From positions 1 to 64,000 of the forward strand of contig CAYTZN010000004.1 of assembly GCA_964442495.1 (NCBI GenBank): a stretch of 64,000 bases of DNA. The letters run 5' to 3'. The notes under the pieces are model-generated. The model did no database searches. It saw only the letters and a list, made by a program, of their open reading frames with translations, and had not been told where the DNA came from. This stretch comes from CAYTZN01 sp964442495. Its GTDB lineage: Bacteria > Pseudomonadota > Gammaproteobacteria > Legionellales > Legionellaceae. This document shows, one piece after another, positions 61,650 to 64,000 of this stretch; the stretch's first letter is position 1; each line of letters opens with the position of its first letter. A program made the position numbers and the translations under genes.

Positions 61650-61807
61650 TGCAAAAATCCTTCTTTGAGTTTTTTGAGGGTTGTTATGAAGTCATCCAAT
61701 TGTATACACCAGCTTTTGTAAGAACATCAAGAGACTTCATTTCGGTTTGCTGCAAGAGCATATCTGTGGGATAATTTTTTCTTTGCAAATCCAACACAGG
61801 TGAATGA

Positions 61808-62854
61808 ATGGAAGACAATAAGCACAAAGCATTATCGGCTGCTCTTTTACAAATAGAACGTCAATTTGGTAAAGGTTCAGTGATGCGCATGGGTGATGGA
61901 ACAGCAGTGCGTGATATCGAAGCTATTTCTACAGGTTCCTTAGGATTGGATATTGCATTAGGTATTGGCGGGTTGCCTAAAGGTCGTATTGTCGAAATTT
62001 ATGGTCCTGAGTCTTCTGGTAAAACCACATTAACGTTACAAGTCATTGCTGAATGCCAAAAAAATGGTGGAACAGCAGCGTTTATTGATGCTGAGCATGC
62101 ATTGGACCCAAGTTACGCTGAAAAACTAGGGGTTAAAGTTGATGAACTGCTTATTTCTCAGCCGGATACGGGTGAGCAAGCACTTGAAATTACAGACATG
62201 TTGGTTCGCTCTGCTGCTGTGGATGTTGTGATCATTGACTCTGTTGCGGCCTTAACGCCTAAGGCAGAAATTGAAGGAGAGATGGGGGATACGCACGTAG
62301 GATTGCAAGCGCGTCTTATGTCTCAAGCGTTACGTAAATTAACAGCCAATATTAAACGCTCTAACACGCTTGTTATTTTTATTAACCAAATTCGAATGAA
62401 AATTGGTGTGATGTTTGGTAGCCCTGAAACAACCACTGGTGGTAACGCATTGAAATTTTACGCATCTGTTCGCTTGGATATTCGACGTATAGGGGCGATT
62501 AAAAAAGGTGAAGAAATTCTTGGCAGTGAAACTCGCGTTAAGGTCGTGAAAAATAAAGTAGCGCCGCCTTTTAAAGTGGCTGAGTTTGATATTCTTTATA
62601 ACGAGGGTATTTCAAGAGAAAGTGAGATTATTAATTTAGCCACCCAGTTAGGTCTCATCGAAAAAGCAGGGGCTTGGTATAGTTATAATCAGGAAAAAAT
62701 TGGCCAAGGGAAAGAAAATGTTCGTATGTATCTCAAAGAAAACCCACAACTTGCTGCCAAATTAGAACAGCAGATAAGAACAGAATATCTGGTTAAAAAA
62801 GCCGTTGCTACTCCAGCTATTCCTGAGTCGATGGCTGAAGTGATTGATGAGTAG
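61808..62854 (+). CDS. recA: Recombinase RecA
   Basis: Strand-exchange ATPase of homologous recombination. 348 aa with Walker A GPESSGKTT, the L1/L2 DNA-binding loops (MGDTHVGLQARLMSQALRKL; GSPETTTGGNALKFYASVRLDIRR) and a typical acidic C-terminus (MAEVIDE). The leader has no CTG-N10-CAG LexA box. This fits the absence of a classical LexA SOS system in Legionella, where RecA also serves competence. AGGTGA precedes the ATG. recX follows with overlap. Confidence 0.98.
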   Translation: MEDNKHKALSAALLQIERQFGKGSVMRMGDGTAVRDIEAISTGSLGLDIALGIGGLPKGRIVEIYGPESSGKTTLTLQVIAECQKNGGTAAFIDAEHALDPSYAEKLGVKVDELLISQPDTGEQALEITDMLVRSAAVDVVIIDSVAALTPKAEIEGEMGDTHVGLQARLMSQALRKLTANIKRSNTLVIFINQIRMKIGVMFGSPETTTGGNALKFYASVRLDIRRIGAIKKGEEILGSETRVKVVKNKVAPPFKVAEFDILYNEGISRESEIINLATQLGLIEKAGAWYSYNQEKIGQGKENVRMYLKENPQLAAKLEQQIRTEYLVKKAVATPAIPESMAEVIDE

Positions 62855-63281
62855 TGTTTTTGAGTCTGCGATGCGCCTGCTTGCCAGGCGCGAACATGGG
62901 GCACGTGAGCTCACTAATAAATTAGTACTAAAAGGTTTTTCTAGAGAGGACGTACAAGAAGCATTGATAGAATGTCAGCGTCTTGGCTTGCAAAGCGATG
63001 TGCGTTTTATTGAAAACCTAAGTCGAGCACGAATTCGGCAAGGGTATGGGCCACTTAGGATCCGTCGAGAGTTGCAGCACCTTCAGGTAGACATTGAGTT
63101 GGTTGATGATGCCTTAAGACAGGAGCAAGACAATTGGTTGTCTTACGCTATGAGCGCGTGGGAAAAAAAATATAAAAAAGAAGAGGCACTGTCTTATGCC
63201 TCTTTACAAAAGCAGAAGCAATTTTTGCTCTATCGTGGGTTCACCACGGACACTATCGCTATGATTTTTAATAACCTTTAA
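62847..63281 (+). CDS. recX: Regulatory protein RecX
   Basis: Inhibitor of RecA filament extension. 144 aa of three-helix repeats: ESAMRLLARREHGARELTNKLVLKGF, VRFIENLSRARIRQGYGPLRIRREL and the C-terminal YALSYASLQKQKQFLLYRGF-like repeat, typical of the family. A TTG one codon upstream is in frame, but the ATG at 62847 is preferred. It overlaps the recA end by 8 bases, so it is translationally coupled and kept in proportion to RecA. Confidence 0.92.
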   Translation: MSSVFESAMRLLARREHGARELTNKLVLKGFSREDVQEALIECQRLGLQSDVRFIENLSRARIRQGYGPLRIRRELQHLQVDIELVDDALRQEQDNWLSYAMSAWEKKYKKEEALSYASLQKQKQFLLYRGFTTDTIAMIFNNL

Positions 63282-63293
63282 AGTTGTAATATT

Positions 63294-64000
63294 ATGAAAA
63301 GCTCTGACATTAGAAATGCATTTATTAATTATTTTACAAAACATGGTCATCAGGCGCTACCGTCTAGCTCACTTGTGCCATCTAATGATCCTACATTATT
63401 GTTCACCAATGCTGGTATGGTGCAATTTAAAGACACTTTCTTAGGCCAGGAATCGCGCCCTTATAACCGTGCCGTCACCTCACAACGTTGTGTACGTGCT
63501 GGTGGAAAACACAATGATTTGGAGAACGTGGGTTACACGGCACGTCATCATACGTTTTTTGAGATGCTCGGTAATTTTAGTTTTGGTGATTATTTTAAAC
63601 GAGAAGCGATTGCTTATGCGTGGGAGTTTTTAACAGGCGTTTTAAGATTGCCCCCTGATCGCTTATGGATAACAGTCTATCAAGACGATGACGAAGCTGC
63701 TGATATTTGGCTGAAGGAAATGGGTGTTTCACCTGAGCGTTTTTCACGTTGTGGTGAGAAAGACAATTTTTGGTCGATGGGTGATACCGGTCCTTGTGGG
63801 CCTTGCACTGAAATTTTTTATGACCATGGCGCAGATATTCCTGGCGGGCCTCCTGGTTCTCCCGACGCTGATGGTGACCGCTATATTGAAATTTGGAATT
63901 TAGTGTTCATGCAGTTTAATCGGGATAAGGCAGGGCATCTTCATCCTTTGCCTAAGCCTTCGGTTGATACGGGCATGGGGCTTGAACGGATTGCAGCGGT
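63294..64000 (+). CDS. alaS: Alanine-tRNA ligase, 5' part (cut by window end)
   Basis: The first 235 codons are present and open to the window end. The start MKSSDIRNAFINYFTKHGH and the class II catalytic motifs FTNAGMVQFKDTFLG, RAVTSQRCVRAGGKHNDLENVG, FFEMLGNFSFGDYF, MGDTGPCGPCTEIFYD and the ending MGLERIAA are diagnostic of AlaRS. It begins 12 bp after recX with a poor Shine-Dalgarno. recA-recX-alaS is a conserved gammaproteobacterial order. The editing and C-Ala domains lie beyond the window. Confidence 0.97.
   Translation, partial: MKSSDIRNAFINYFTKHGHQALPSSSLVPSNDPTLLFTNAGMVQFKDTFLGQESRPYNRAVTSQRCVRAGGKHNDLENVGYTARHHTFFEMLGNFSFGDYFKREAIAYAWEFLTGVLRLPPDRLWITVYQDDDEAADIWLKEMGVSPERFSRCGEKDNFWSMGDTGPCGPCTEIFYDHGADIPGGPPGSPDADGDRYIEIWNLVFMQFNRDKAGHLHPLPKPSVDTGMGLERIAA

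Overview
This window looks like chromosomal DNA of a gammaproteobacterium of the Legionella group. The sequence-based reasons are: two outer-membrane barrel proteins whose mature ends start around AGTMGP, a signature of Legionella OMPs; a letA-uvrC pair; a Com1/DsbA2-like periplasmic oxidoreductase; phenylalanine hydroxylase (phhA); no LexA-type box in front of recA or uvrD; and at least six unrecognised or eukaryotic-like proteins scattered singly among housekeeping genes, several with Glu-rich C-termini like Dot/Icm substrates. The organism is inferred; no rRNA is present to confirm it. I saw no tRNA, rRNA, CRISPR array, insertion sequence, phage gene or replication origin.

Layout. 1-5.3 kb (mostly minus): gloA, infA, a tandem OMP duplication, a secreted polysaccharide deacetylase, a small unknown protein, trxB. 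5.5-15.7 kb (plus): ftsK-lolA-rarA, yhdP, a small membrane protein and mpl (division, envelope, peptidoglycan recycling). 15.8-27.5 kb: an unknown 434-aa protein, phr, clpB, sppA, an atypical protein kinase, a 45-aa charged protein, waaA, a membrane-anchored unknown protein and dksA. 27.6-31 kb: prmC-prfA-hemA. 31-38.5 kb: a 92-aa protein plus an 877-aa unknown protein, comF, bioC, phhA and a large secreted hydrolase. 38.7-45.3 kb: letA-uvrC, trmL-mlaA, a glutamine-amidotransferase-like protein fused to a membrane hairpin, and a proline-iminopeptidase homologue lacking its catalytic Ser. 45.4-53 kb: uvrD, the DsbA-like protein, glyQ-glyS-gmhB-rsmJ and a 53-aa PA3496-like gene. 53.3-57 kb: a secreted BBE-type FAD oxidase and an unknown coiled-coil protein. 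57-61.6 kb: metQ, metI and metN with a leader riboswitch, and acetoacetyl-CoA synthetase. 61.8-64 kb: recA-recX-alaS (alaS cut by the window end).

The strongest non-coding signal is a SAM-II-type riboswitch in the metNIQ leader. It has a near-consensus promoter just upstream, and an alternative hairpin captures the conserved 3' pseudoknot strand. Other items to check are the kinase, the amidotransferase-membrane fusion, the Gly-for-Ser change in Pip, a 12-bp inverted repeat that includes the waaA start codon, and a set of hairpins sharing a CGGCTTG core. Several coding starts were moved inward from the longest possible frame because a Shine-Dalgarno sequence fits an internal start better; each such entry says so.
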